This document shows, one piece after another, positions 44,612-56,584 of a DNA stretch of 64,000 nt. Both the position numbers and the translations under genes were made by a program. The DNA is from Vicia villosa (Eukaryota > Streptophyta > Magnoliopsida > Fabales > Fabaceae). The notes under the pieces were generated by a model. That model was not told the origin of the DNA. It saw only the letters and a program-made list of their open reading frames with translations, and ran no database searches. Position 1 is the stretch's first letter. Each line of letters opens with the position of its first letter. The stretch spans positions 84,325,712 through 84,389,711 of the forward strand of contig NC_081185.1 in NCBI RefSeq assembly GCF_029867415.1, read 5' to 3'.

Positions 44612-45907
44612 GGGGAATCTGAACTATCTTCTGGACGAAGACTATCATTCGCTGATTCCGCTGGGGAACTGTTTGTCGATCTGCTGGGAGATTCTGAATT
44701 TTTCTTTGACAAGAAGTGGCACCTCTTGACCTTGCTGGGGAAATACCAAACCTGTAGGGAATTCCAAAATGTGAAGCAGACCATCTTATCTGAAGAAGGC
44801 TGTCGAATGTCGCTCTGCAGGAGATTCTCGGCTGAGGAATTCCAAAAGTGAACAAACTATCTCTTTGAGGGAGACTACCATCTGTTGACTTGCTTGGTGA
44901 GATCCTTGTGTATGAACTGTTGTTTCGAAGGAAAAAGTTTCTCCGGAACTTGCAGGGGAAACTTGAGTTCATGCCTAAATGACTCAGGCATTCACATGAT
45001 CAAAGCCTGACTCGACTATGCAGTTATGATGTAATGTATGCATGAATATTATGACAATGATAAAATGTAAAGTGAATGTGAATAGAATTGTCGCGGATGT
45101 AAAATCCTAAGATACGACTTGAATTCTTGTTGATCAGAAGATGTCCTCTTCTTGGAGTTCGAACTCTGTCGGGAATATCTAGTTATCAGTTGTCCGCTGT
45201 CCGAAGTAAGTAATATGAATTGAAGTAAAGATCCGTCATCGGGAGATGTTCGCAAAGCGACCTCATGGGGAAATATTGGTTTCCGGAGTCTCAACCGTTC
45301 TCAGAGCAACTGTTTGCATTCTTCCTATTGTTTGTAAACCTTAGAAAGAAATTTCACCTTTATTTTTGCAAGTAAATTCATTTTTATTTTATGAAAACAT
45401 TTGTTTCAAGAAAATGACTGTTTAAACTTAAAATGCATTTCAAGAAACTGAATAAGACTAGATTGCAAAGGAAAAGCACAAGGCTCAAATTATTATATAT
45501 GGAATGGTAATCAGCCAAATGCTTGATTCCATGGAGTATTTACAAAGTTGGAAATTGGTAATTTTCGGGAAAAGGGCTACGATGAAACGTGACGACCGTT
45601 ATCTTTCTTCCACTCCGAGTTGCGCTGTATTCGTGCTTCGTAGAAGATGACCTACTGCTGATGAATACTCCGCTATGGATTTTGAATGATCAAGTTTGTC
45701 CTGAACACAGTTACTTGCCATATATCCCTAACTTTTGCGTAAACTACCCCTTTCGGGTTTTAAGTTTACCGGGATTGATTAATATATTTTTTTGTCTCTA
45801 ATTTTTGCCTGAATCGCCCTTTCGGGTTTTCGATTCACCGAGACGCTCTTTTTTGCCTAAGTCGCTCTTTGCGAGTTTTCAACTTAGCGAGCTGTTCTTT
45901 TGTTTAT

Positions 45908-47195
45908 TTAGGCGAAGTATTTCTTGACTGCGTCGACGTTCACAGGACGGGTGAATTCTTCTCCATCCATAGTCGTGAGTATTAAGGCTCCTCCTGAAAA
46001 AGCTCTCTTGACCACGTAGAGGCCGTCATAATTGGGAGTCCATTTCCCTCTTGAATCTGTGAGAAAAGATTGAATCTTTTTGAGTACAAGGTCGCCTTCT
46101 TTGATTGTGCGAGGTCGGACCTTTTTGTCGAAAGCTTTCTTCATTCTTTGTTGATATAGCTGTCCGTGGCATAAAGCTGTCATGCGCTTTTCTTCGATTA
46201 AGTTCAATTCATCGAATCTGCTTTGACACCACTCGGCTTCTGTTAATTTTGCCTCCATCAAAACTCTCATTGATGGAATCTCAACCTCTATAGGTAGGAC
46301 TGCCTCCATGCCATATACAAGGGAGAAAGGAGTTGCTCCAGTCGAAGTACGTACTGATGTACGGTAACCATGAAGAGCATACGGGAGCATTTCATGCCAA
46401 TCTTTATAAGTGATGACCATCTTCTGAATGATTTTCTTGATGTTTTTGTTAGCTGCTTCTACAGCTCCATTCATCTTTGGTCTGTAAGGAGATGAGTTGT
46501 GATGTTCAATCTTGAATTCTTCACAAAGCTCCTTCATCATTTTGTTATTCAAATTTGACCCATTGTCAGTGATTATCTTGCTAGGAATGCCGTAGCGACA
46601 GATGATGTGATTCTTGATAAACCTGACGACAACTTGTCTTGTAACGTTTGCATATGAAGCTGCTTCAACCCATTTGGTGAAATAGTCTGTGGCTACCAAG
46701 ATGAAGCGATGTCCGTTGGACGCTTTTGGTTCGATCATTCTAATCATGTCGATTCCCACATGGAGAAAGGCCAAGGGGAAGAGAGTATGTTGAGAAGAGA
46801 TGGTGGCACATGAATTCTATCGGCGTAGATCTGACATTTGTGACACCTCTTTGCGTACTGGTAGCAATCTGACTCCATTGTCAGCCAATAATATCCTGGT
46901 CTCAGTATTTTCCTTGTCATGGTATGTCCATTGGTATGCGTACCAAAGGAACCTTCATGTATTTCTCTCATGAGTATTTCTGCTTCTTTTCTGTCAACGC
47001 ATCTGAGCAGAACCATGTCGAAGTTTCTCTTGTACAGAACATCTTCATTCAAGAAGAATCTACAAGCTAACTTTCTCAAAGTCTTTCTATCTTTCTTTGA
47101 TGCCCCAAGAGGGTACTCTTGCTTTTGAAGAAAGCTCTTGATGTCGTGATACCACGGTTTGTCGTCGATGATTGCTTCTACTGTGAACACATGAG
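45908..47195 (-). pseudogene. Ogre element B: integrase (frameshifted, 5' side lost in the gap)
   Basis: From the gap inward the fragment reads KPWYHDIKSFLQKQEYPLGA, then the H2C2 zinc domain (HEGSFGTHTNGHTMTRKIL ... CHKCQIYAD). After a one-base frameshift near 46,757 comes the integrase core: FILVATDYFTKWVEAASYAN, IITDNGSNLNNKMMKELCEE and SSPYRPKMNGAVEAANKNIK with D, D and E residues. A C-terminal domain follows with GDLVLKKIQSFLTDSRGKW and YDGLYVVKRAFSGGALIL. It ends at 45,908. The frameshift means this copy cannot make a full enzyme unless it is a sequencing error. Confidence 0.92.
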
Positions 47196-47295
47196 NNNNN
47201 NNNNNNNNNNNNNNNNNNNNNNNNNNNNNNNNNNNNNNNNNNNNNNNNNNNNNNNNNNNNNNNNNNNNNNNNNNNNNNNNNNNNNNNNNNNNNNN
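47196..47295. other. assembly gap of 100 N
   Basis: Exactly 100 N, the usual placeholder for a gap of unknown size. Left of it is integrase and right of it the first part of gag. Most of gag, protease, RT and RNase H of an Ogre element, several kilobases, are therefore missing here. Confidence 0.99.
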
Positions 47296-47611
47296 CTTCA
47301 ATTTCCAGAGGTTTGTAACCCTCCGGTGGACGCATATCCATGGTGACTTTTGGAGCTTCAGAAGCTGGAGGTATGTACCCTTCTGGAGTAAAGTTATACG
47401 GCATGCCCCAAGGTCGATCAGGCGGCATGGTATACTGAGGAATAGGAGTAGAAACAATCTCGGAAATCACAGTCCTTTGTGGTTCTTCTAGCGTTGGTCG
47501 ATTCTGCGCAACTACCAGGGCTTCTACCATACTATTGAGTCTTTCAACAGTACCTTTGAGAGTATTAATCTCTTCTCTGAGTTCTTCATTCTCTTGCTCA
47601 AAGTCTTCCAT
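47296..47611 (-). pseudogene. Ogre element B: N-terminus of gag (cut by the gap)
   Basis: The frame starts MEDFEQENEELREEINTLKG, then TVERLNSMVEALVVAQNRP, a coiled-coil N-terminus. PPDRPWGMPYNFTPEGYIPP follows and it ends in the gap at KPLEIE. This matches the leucine-rich, then proline-rich start of Ogre gag proteins. The start lies about 290 bases after the ORF1 stop, as in other Ogre elements. Whether it is intact cannot be seen. Confidence 0.8.
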
Positions 47612-47900
47612 TCTTTTCTTGCGACTTGAACGAGTGTTGTATGGATGAGACAGCTTGAAAGTCTTGGTTCACCTCCTTCTCCTCCTCTCTTTCTGGAGAA
47701 AGGAAAGTAACTCTTAGATCCGCGACAATTCTCGTGTTAGTGCGTACAACTAAAGCGATGTATGATATGCAATTAAGTTATTATTTTTCAAGGAAACACC
47801 ATAATTACGTTATGAAACATCAAACTTTTATTAATTAAGCGAAAACGCCGTTTTTACACACTTTGAAAATGGAAATACAGAGAAACTGAGAGAAAGGACT

Positions 47901-49388
47901 CTAAAACTTTGACGAAGAGCCGACTTCACGTTCTAACATCTTCTTCTGTTTCTTGAGCTGAGCGTTCTCTGACGTGAGCTGATCGATGATCCAGGAAGCA
48001 GGAGGGATATGATGAGAAAGTGACGTTTGTGTCACTTGTCGATCGAGCACTTCAAGTAACTCATCCTTCCTTCTTAGGATGTTTTGAATTTCAACATTTT
48101 CCGTGTTGACAATTCGATACTTGTTCCTCCAAGCATTCCTTTCTTGGCATACCTTGTTTAATGCCGCTTGCAGTTTTTCAACATCGGTGGAGAAAAGGTA
48201 AATTGGTTCCCTTAGGGGAATAGGTTCTTGATGTTGATATGGCATCCTGAGCTTGAATGCTCTGACGCGTACCCATTGAAGGTAAGGATCCAGGGAGATG
48301 CAAAGATGTTTTCCTAACAATCTTCTCCCTTTGCTGTGAACAAGACGCCAGGCTTGGACAATTTCCTTCTTCAGCATGTTGCCATGATCGTCGATGTTCT
48401 TGAAGAACAGACCCTCCAATTGAATATTACTTGGAATGTTTTTCATGGAATAGCCGTATTGACGACGGGCTAAAGCTGGATTGTAACTAATTCCTCCCTT
48501 AGTTCCATTAAGGGGTACGTTGGGAAAACTTCCACAACTGAAGATGATCTTGGTTTCGTCGTTGTCAGGACTACACCACTCAATGTCTGTATGAGTGAGA
48601 GACATGATTTTCTGTGACCAGTGAAGGCCATCCCTCATGTTCCAGAAAGTGCTAGACTTTGGTAGGTGTGAAACGAACCATTCGTATAACAACGGTACGC
48701 AGCATGTGATTAATCCTCCTCGCTGCAGGTTTCTTGAATGCACAGAGTGATAAGCATCCGCAAGCAAGGTTGGAACTGGATTTCCAATTAAGAAGATCTT
48801 AATTGCGTTGATGTCGACGAAATCGTTAATGTTAGGGAACAAAAACAATCCGTAGATAAGCAAAGCCAAGATTTCCTCAAAAGCGCTCATATCTTGGATG
48901 CTGACGAAGTACCTAGCTTGATCAAACAGGAATTTGGAGGGCAATCCTTGAATTCCTCCTCTACTCACCATATGAGTGCTGATGTCGACTACGTTCAAAG
49001 GAGTAGTTGCAGCAATGATAACGTCGTCAGGATTCTTTTCCAAACCGGAGTACGGATCTTGCGCGTACACGGGTATCTCAATCAGACGAGAGTACTCCTC
49101 TAACGTAGGCATGAGCTGATAATCTGGAAAGGTGAAGCAGTGATACGTTGGATCGTAAAACTGTACCAAGGTGGGAAGGATCCCATCCACCATGTCGGTA
49201 TTGAGCAAAGGCAGAAGTTTTCCATACTTCTCCTTGAAAGCCTGGGGGTTGACCACCAGTTTTCCGAGCTTTCCCAGTTCCTCGACCTGGGGAATCTTGA
49301 AGGTGTATTTCCTAGCTCTCTTTCTTCCGTAATCCATAATATAGATCCTTAAGTCCTTTCTCCGTTTCTCTCTTTCTATGAAGTTCAA
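47901..49388 (-). CDS. Ogre ORF1 protein, 495 aa, open
   Basis: This extra ORF between the 5' UTR and gag is a hallmark of Ogre elements; its function is unknown. The frame is intact. It has a basic N-terminus (MDYGRKRARKYTFKIPQ), a middle with VQFYDPTYHCFTFPDYQLMP, LPSKFLFDQARYF, LLIYGLFLFPNINDFVDINA, LITCCVPLLYEWFVSHLP and YLQWVRVRAFKLRMPY, and a C-terminal coiled coil (about residues 400-490). Two starts are possible: 49,388 or M18 at 49,337, and the second matches the usual basic start better. That it is open while integrase is frameshifted suggests youth. Confidence 0.88.
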   Translation of the reverse strand: MNFIEREKRRKDLRIYIMDYGRKRARKYTFKIPQVEELGKLGKLVVNPQAFKEKYGKLLPLLNTDMVDGILPTLVQFYDPTYHCFTFPDYQLMPTLEEYSRLIEIPVYAQDPYSGLEKNPDDVIIAATTPLNVVDISTHMVSRGGIQGLPSKFLFDQARYFVSIQDMSAFEEILALLIYGLFLFPNINDFVDINAIKIFLIGNPVPTLLADAYHSVHSRNLQRGGLITCCVPLLYEWFVSHLPKSSTFWNMRDGLHWSQKIMSLTHTDIEWCSPDNDETKIIFSCGSFPNVPLNGTKGGISYNPALARRQYGYSMKNIPSNIQLEGLFFKNIDDHGNMLKKEIVQAWRLVHSKGRRLLGKHLCISLDPYLQWVRVRAFKLRMPYQHQEPIPLREPIYLFSTDVEKLQAALNKVCQERNAWRNKYRIVNTENVEIQNILRRKDELLEVLDRQVTQTSLSHHIPPASWIIDQLTSENAQLKKQKKMLEREVGSSSKF

Positions 49389-49867
49389 AACGTTCGTTAT
49401 TTAGTTTCCTTGAAAAACGACTCGAAAAAGACTCTTTTTGTTTTTAGTTGTTTATTAATGAATGATGCATGAATGCATGAATGCACACACAAGAGTTTTA
49501 AACAAACATGGCGCTGAAGGGTATAGTGGTCATGAAGTTAAAACGCAATCCCCGCCCCAATGGTAAACTAAGGTTAAGGATTTTTGTACCTGTAGAACGG
49601 GTTCTAGGGGTCTCAGAGTTTTTGCTCAACCTTAAAGATACGTTGATTGGTATCTATAAGAGAGTTTTCTCTGAGTGTAGTATCTGCGTGACAATTACTT
49701 CCGTAATCACCGCTCTACGTCCTAAAAAAGGCTTTAAGTGGGGTTAATGTGTTTCTAGGTCCTCCTGGTACAAATTAGTCTCGGAATGCAGTGGCGCAGT
49801 TAATCACAACCAGCCAGGCAAATCCCAAGAGTAGACTTGGAAACCAAGATTAGAGGGCCTTCACCGG
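49389..49867 (-). other. 5' UTR of Ogre element B, part next to ORF1
   Basis: Non-coding leader between ORF1 and the insertion point of element A. The remaining 5' UTR is at 60,816-61,079. The two parts join at the duplicated ACCGG, where the left side reads 'ggccttcaccgg' and the right side 'accgggaagac'. The phrase 'ccttcaccgggaagac' also occurs in the B LTR at about 39,629, so it is Ogre sequence. Confidence 0.75.
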
Positions 49868-52800
49868 TGTCGCACGCTCGCGAAAATCAGACAGAGTCGC
49901 CACCAATATATTTATCCCAAAGGGAAAGGAATATCAGAAAACCTAAGATGAATAAGGACGAGGTCTTTCGACCAGAGATAGGGTACGGGAGTCGGTTACG
50001 CGAGGGGAAGGTGCTAGCACCCCTCACGTCCATCGTACTCGATGGTATCCACCTATGTTTGTTGCTATCTAAAGGGTGTATAAATCTAAAGCTTAATTAC
50101 TAAGGGAATGCATGCAAATGAAAGAAAAGAAACACGGGGAAAAAAAGGTTTTTAAATAGTTGTGCTCGTTCAAGCCCCGCGACCCAATGCCTACGTATCC
50201 TTTTCAGGAATCAGAGCGCCGTAGTTCGGCTCCTTAGTTTTTGTTTGTTTTTGTGTTTTTTAGTTGAACAGTTACATTCGCACTCCGCTGCTCGACCTCT
50301 GGAGTCTTAAGCTGGGAATGGAGCGGAAATAACGTGTCCGATTAGGAGAAAGAATGCCCTGAAGGCAGGAGAAAGAATGCCTCTGAGGCAAGAGATGAGG
50401 AAGAGATTTTGAGCGTTTCGAGGAAATCCCTTAAGCAAGGGAAACTCGAGTTACTCTTTGGTTTGTGTTTTTTAGAGTGGGAACTTACGCCTGAATGGGA
50501 CCCTTAAGCAAGGGAGCTCCAAGCACTCGAACATCCCTTAAGCAAGGGAAGTTACAAGCTTCCATTCCCTTTTTATTAGTCAAAGTATTTATTAGTCATT
50601 TTTTATGAGTTTTCTCGGTATTTTTTTATGGGAAATTTATTCAAGTATTTTTAGATGTTTTAAGTGTTGTGAAAGAAAAGAAACTAGCCTAAGTATGAAG
50701 GGAATTTCTACCTAATGTTATCATGGTTTCTACCTAAGGTTAGGAGTAAAAGAATATGAAAGTAAAGTCACAATTAGAAGTCAATAGTGAGTAACACAAT
50801 GGTACAAAAATTGGCGTGCAAGCATATAGTAACAAGTTAAAAATATAGTACAAAGTGAACCAAAAATACTACTATTTTTTTATCGGGTTTTTTATGGAAG
50901 AAAATGTGTTAGAAAGACTAAAACAACAAATAGCCTAAAACTAACAATTTTTATATTGATTATTTTTATGAAAGAAATTGAGTTAGAAGTTTAAAAATAT
51001 AGGTGAAAATTAGTTTTAATCACTAAAAGAAAATAGTAAAAACTAATTAAAATTAACTTCTAATAATGGAAGCAGGGGGTGCAGTCTGAAAATGATGGTG
51101 TTAACAGCAGGGGCGCTAGGCCCACAAGTCAAAGCCCAACAGAGTTTGTTTTTTGGTTCATGTTTCTTCAGCACACAAAAATGGTGCATGCTGGGCCGAA
51201 TGGGGGTGAATTCAGTAATTTTGGCCCAAGACGTGTTTTTTTGTTATTGATCCACATTATCACCATTTCCAGATTAGTAAAAGAAAATAACAAACATTAA
51301 ATGAATACAGATTGAAATTGAAAGGGGATCTTAGGGTTTATACGAAACAACCTTCAGCTTCTTCTTTCTCAAACGACAAAAACGGCACGCGGCAAATCTT
51401 TCTCCCTGTCACCGTCGCGTTGTTGCAGAAATGGAATTGTTGATGCTGAGGCGATGATTGAGTGAAGATGCTAAGACTTGCGGTTACGAATTCTTGAAGA
51501 TTGAAGAACGTCGCGCGATGGTGGTGCTTCTGCTATGGCGCTCGATGAAGGTTGCGGCTTGAAGCGGTGATGAATGTCGCTATTTGCAGAAGAAGATGAT
51601 GATTGAGGCTATGGCCGATTCAAGTAGGCACGTGTTAATCTTTCGCTTTCACTTTCCGATTCACATTTCTTCTTCGTTTTTTTCTGTTTTGATTCTTGCT
51701 ATTCCGTTTCTGTTGTGAGCCTTTTGATTTTGTTATGGAGATGATAGGTGGTTGAGACAAGTTGAAGATTGGGGGACGAATCGAGTGAGAAAAATGGTGA
51801 AGAATGGTGAAGATTTTGCGGCTCTACCTTTCTTCCTTCAAAGTCTGCAAGCGAGACAATGATGAAGACTGATAGTGCTTCTTTTTCTGGTCTCCATTGT
51901 AAGTGGGTGAAGCTGACTATTTATAGGAGCAATCATTGGGTGATCATTAGGAATCCTTAGATGTGGGACTCAGCATTATAGCTTGCAAGGTATTTTTCTA
52001 ATTTTCTTGAATGTGGGACTTGCATTGGGTTTCTGATTTTTCTGGTTTGGGTTATATACAGGGCTGTTAGTTTTTGAATATGTGTGTTAATACATGGTAT
52101 AAACTGGATGGGTGGTTAATAATATGATAAATGTAGGGCTGGCTGCAATATTAGAAGTGGTCAAGAAGGTCTGTTATGAGTTTCTATTCGTAGAATATGG
52201 AAGGACTGAATGTGTGAAATGTAGTAGGTTTTAGAAACTAATTTGAACTGTCAATTTTGATTGTGTATGAATGCAGCGACTGGTTTCTTGAATTTGAATA
52301 TAAATATATGGTATATGCAAGGACTGTTTCATGGTTATGACTGGAACTGACTTAACTAATATTGTTAGGTAGTGTTTGGTTCTTTTTTCTGGATTTTTGT
52401 GTAATAATATGAAGTATGATGTGCAGGTATTGAATTGATGGTTGTGTTAGATACATATGGGACTGATTTTTGCATGGTTTTTCATATGGTGCAGGTTCGG
52501 TTTGAACTCGGTTAAGGGAAAGTTTTGGCTGAAAGTTTACTTGGAGGATAAAAAGAGGTGGATATCAAAGCTGCAATTTCTGCATAGTCAAGCCTGAGCA
52601 TGATTTTTAACATGATGACTTTTGATGGCGCATGAAGAATAACCGTGATGGAATTTGGGAGAACTTGAAGGGACCATATTGGATTTAGGTTTAGGATAGA
52701 ACCATTAGAATCTTGTGTAACTTATATGTAAAACACTTGTGAATCCCTATAATTATAATTGACAGCATCTTTCTGACTTTCCCTTCTTTGTTGAATAAAA

Positions 52801-53372
52801 TACTTCCACATTATGGTTATAGTCAAGTACTGAGGAATGTGACTTGTTTGAAAATTGGATTAGTATAAATTCAGAATGTTTAGTAAGCCAAAGTCAATGG
52901 GCTATGGTTGACTTGGTCAACCGTTTGACCAAAAGTCAAAGCTGTTTTTTTTTCTTGTGTCATTCCTCTTGCAATATATTTCAATTTGAACTTTCGAATC
53001 CCTTTTTCAATTTGCGCTCCATGAAAGTTTCAATGAGACACCAAGGAATTATCCCACCAAATGGGTGAATTTAAATCTTTAGAGAACGAATCAACTCTTC
53101 GGACATCTGATTACCAAATCATGAGATAAGTTCAACAAACCAATTATTCACCAATTATTTAGAGAAATAAACCCTAACCCACGTTACAGGAGAACTTTAG
53201 TCGAAGCAAACTTGCAAAAGACACTGAATTCATCACAAGACCCTTGATCCCATGTCTCGAATTAATTCCTGAATGAATGCAAGGTTATGTACATGACCTA
53301 TGGAAGTATGCAGATGAATGAGAAGCATAAGCCAATGAATAAATTAAGATGGGCAAATTTTGGGGTGCAACA
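49868..53372 (-). repeat. 3' LTR of element A, 3,505 bp
   Basis: Plus-strand edges are TGTCGCACGCTCGCG ... GGGGTGCAACA. The R/U5 side shares 'tgcctacgtatcc', 'cagagcgccgtagttcgg' style phrases with the B LTR (tgcctacatatcc ... tagttcgg). A block of 'ccttaagcaaggga' words lies at 50,430-50,550. The small frames at 51,079-51,300 and 52,844-53,068 recur in the other LTR and are not genes. Confidence 0.95.
51917..51926 (-). promoter_or_regulatory. TATA box of the element A 3' LTR
   Basis: Minus strand CTATAAATAG, about 1.45 kb from the LTR start, identical to the box in the Ogre B LTR. Confidence 0.7.
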
Positions 53373-53389
53373 GCTGCCCCTATTTAATC
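53373..53389 (-). other. polypurine tract of element A
   Basis: Minus strand GATTAAATAGGGGCAGC abuts the 3' LTR. The TTAAATAGGGGCA core is the same as in Ogre element B. Confidence 0.85.
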
Positions 53390-53515
53390 GTCTTAAACCT
53401 GAAGGTGAGATTGGCGTCAGCCTTTCGAACATTCAAGGTTGAAGAAGATTAAATACTGAGTGAACCTGAAAATTTGCCTAAGAAAGATGAGATCCGCTGG
53501 AGGAAAGAATGGTGT

Positions 53516-54262
53516 CAAATCCACTGAGGAAGAATGCGTCAATTCTGGATTGAACAAAGTAACCCTGGGTTAGAAATGAAATAGAACTCCACTTTGGGTT
53601 GAAGAAAAAAATTGGGTCAACTCTGGGTTGAGAAGAAAATAAGGAAAGATAACCATCAACTCTGGGTTGAAATGGGAAAAAGACAAGAATCAACTCTGGA
53701 TTGAATAAAAGGTGACCGTCAACTCTGGGTGAGTGGGAAAGAAACAAGACAACCATCAACTCTGGGTTGAGTGGGAGAAAGATAAGCATCAACTCTGGGT
53801 TGAATAAAAGACAAACATCAACTCTGGGTCGAATAAAAGGTGACCGTCAACTCTGGGTGAGTGGGAAAGAGATAAACATCAACTCTGGGTTGAATAAAAG
53901 GTGACCGTCAACTCTGGGTGAGTGGGAAAAGAATCAATTCTGGATTGAATAAAAGTCAAACATCAACTCTGGGTTGAATGGAAAAAGAGAAGTAATCAAA
54001 TCTGGATTGAACAAAGGATTACCGTCAACTCTGGGTTGAGTGGGAAAAAGGATAAAGGATAACCATCAACTCTGGGTTGAATGGGAAAAGACAGGGGATC
54101 AACTCTAGGTTGAATAAAAGATAAACGTCAACCCTGGGTTGAGCGGGAAGAGACAAGAGATAACCGTCAACTCTGGGTTGAGTGGGAAGAGATAATTAAC
54201 TCGGGGTTAAAAGATGGAGGGAAAGTCAACTCTGGGTTGAACTCAAAAACATCAACTCTGGG
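53516..54262 (-). repeat. degenerate tandem array of 'tcaactctgggttga' units
   Basis: About 25 copies of the 15-base word tcaactctgggttga or near variants, spaced 25-45 bases apart by fillers such as 'ataaaaggtgaccg' and 'gtgggaaagagataa'. It lies in the same place, just inside the polypurine tract, as the repeat arrays of Ogre element B, but with unrelated sequence. Confidence 0.9.
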
Positions 54263-56584
54263 TTGAAGAAAGATGAACATGATTGACTTTGGGAGATGAC
54301 ACCACAATGGTAACTCTGAGTGATCTAGCGGGCTATCAATTGAGTGCTCGTAGGGACTTCATCTGATGAGTAACTCGGCTTATGCTTCACATGCGGTGTT
54401 TGATTTATTCATGCACTTCTGGAGATGCAATGCAATGATTTCTATATGCAATGTATTGATTGATTGTTCAGGGTTTTTGCCTTGTGGAGTAGATCAGGCG
54501 GAGTTTTGAAACTTTGTTTGAGAAACAAGGTAGGGTGGATGCCCCTGTTTTATTGATGATTGGATCATGTGGGAGAAAAGATAATGAGAATGCAATGATA
54601 TGCATGATGATTATATGATTATGAATGGAATGATTGTTTCCAAGATACCAGGAATGGATGGAGGATTCCTTGCAGGGAGGTTGTTGCTTGAAGGATAGAA
54701 CTTGTGAAGGTGAGGTGTTTATTTTGACTCCTCGACACTTGTCCTGATATCTGACACTTGCTTGGGGATGGAAGAAAGAATTGTCACTAGCTTGCCCCAG
54801 CTTGTATGATCTCTTGAGATAAAACTTTGATAATGCTTGAATCATGGAGATTTGTAATGGTTTGCCCCAGTGTAGATCATGGGATGAATGCCCCAAATTG
54901 AAAGGAACTCTTCCACCAGATGGATGCTTCAGGTATTTGCTTTGTGGATGACCAACCTTTGCCTTTGTAAGATTACTTGACTGACTTTCGATGTTAAGCT
55001 TTCCTTGGTATCAAGTACTTACTTTCTGATTAGAGACAATTCTGTTTTGAAAAGATAATGAGAATGCAATGCACATGTTAATCTCAGAGAAAAAGATTTT
55101 ATTTGTCAAAATGTTGTACTGATACTAACACAAATGACACAGCAACAATAAGGAGTCAGTTTGACATGATCTTACAGTTTGTATGCTTTCGGAACGAACC
55201 CTACTTCAATTAGGACTTTTGAGGGTTGTAACGTGGCCGGGTTCACGGTTTGAGAAACAAAGGATAAAGGCTCAAGTTCTACTTAACCCAACCCTTCTTC
55301 GTGATGTCCTCCAGTCCTACGTTCAGTTAGTTTGACACGAGTATTCGTCTTTCAGGAAGGTTGTGATGAATGAGGATCTAGCTTTGATGGAGGTGGCAGT
55401 CACCCTTTGGTGCTTTTATTGATGGTCACAACAACTTGTCCCTTGGAGGATTCCTTTCTTTTGCTTTGTCTTTTGCATTCCCTAACTTTTGCCTGGACAA
55501 AAAGTCTCTCTTGGTTTTGGTTTCCGTTGTCCAGCAGGGTATGCCCTAATTTTTTGCCTAAGTCATTTGCTTCAAAGCTTTTCTTTTTTCTTTCGACTTA
55601 GCGGGCTGTTGTTTCTTTCTTTTTTTTTTGATCATGATTCATAACTTTCTTTTCATTCTTTTTTGTCTCGTTCGGGAACAAGTTGCATGACTTTGGTGAT
55701 TGACTTGATGAAAAGGTTGTGACTGCCTTCTTCTCAGTGAATGGGAGACATCCATTGTGGATTGTGCTCTTCTTTTTTTGTCGTGAGATCTGAGATATGA
55801 TTGATCCTCTGATGGAATACCTGAAAGTTGAGCGCTCGGTCGCACTAACTGAAGTCTACCCTGCCCCTGGTTAAGATTGAGGGTTTTGTATTTTTTGAAA
55901 AGAACTACTACTCCTTAGGCTCAAAGGGGTTAACGAAGGTTTCACTCCCTTATAACTCCAGTGTTTAGGAATTGAAACAATGCCTGTACATCGTCAGCAG
56001 GATCTTTGTTCCAAAAGCATACAGTTATTAGTTCATGTGTTTTTGATTTTCATCATTCTCCTTTTTTAGTTGCTTAAGACAAATGAGTGAAGTATCAATG
56101 AACATAATGACAAAGATGAAATGATTTAAGAAAAACATGCATATTGCATTATTTTTATTTATTCGAACAGAGTGAGTTTCTTACATTGAGAAGTACTTGA
56201 TAACAACAAAAGTAATACAACTGAAGATACTTGAGAAATCTATACAATGGCAAGTTTGGCCTTATTTTGATGCAAATGAAATGTTCTCTGACAAACACAA
56301 AGTCTCTAGGCTCCTTTGGTGGAAGGTGCCCCATGGTTTTGTTTGATAACAGCTTGATCTTGTCTGTAATTCTCCATGATTCTTCTTCTGTGAGCTCTTG
56401 TCAGATATCGGTGTGGAGGAATCGTCTTGATTGATCTGATGGAGAGGAAGAGTGGTAAGAGTCTTGGTAACCATGGATGCACATGCATGAATGCAAAAAT
56501 GTTAATGAAGATGCAAATGTATCGTAAATTCGGATCAAGGATCAAGGCCTCTCGGATAACAGCTTCTCGTGGCAATAAGATATG
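54263..56584 (-). other. non-coding internal region of element A
   Basis: No retroelement domain in any frame. Phrases near 55,540-55,610 ('cctaattttttgcctaagtc', 'cgacttagcgggctg') match the Ogre B 3' UTR at about 45,855-45,895. Element A therefore looks like an Ogre-type element whose coding centre was lost. Confidence 0.65.

Larger units (their letters stand above)
43308..45907 (-). other. long 3' UTR of Ogre element B, rich in tandem repeats
   Basis: About 2.6 kb between the integrase stop and the polypurine tract with no credible coding. It contains a 76-bp repeat array, a 60-bp repeat array and degenerate copies of 'gaaactgccattcgtcgac' between them. Long open frames at 44,198-44,784 arise only because 60 is a multiple of three. 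Near 45,740-45,900 a set of 'cctaacttttgcgtaaactaccc' phrases recurs. Confidence 0.8.

Noticed and set aside
44198..44784. Two overlapping long minus-strand open frames of 123 and 188 codons
   Set aside because: They are open only because the 60-bp repeat unit is a multiple of three and lacks stops; the peptides are the same 20 residues repeated.
47087..47611. Open frames that cross the N run (174 and 237 codons)
   Set aside because: They join gag and integrase through unknown bases and do not exist as real frames.
51079..53068. Small frames of 73-74 codons in the element A LTR, repeated at 58,517-60,506
   Set aside because: They recur only because the LTRs are duplicates, have no domain and lie in non-coding LTR sequence.
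43657..54262. CRISPR-like arrays in the regularly spaced repeats
   Set aside because: These are tandem or degenerate repeats in plant retroelement 3' UTRs, without unique spacers of constant length or cas genes.
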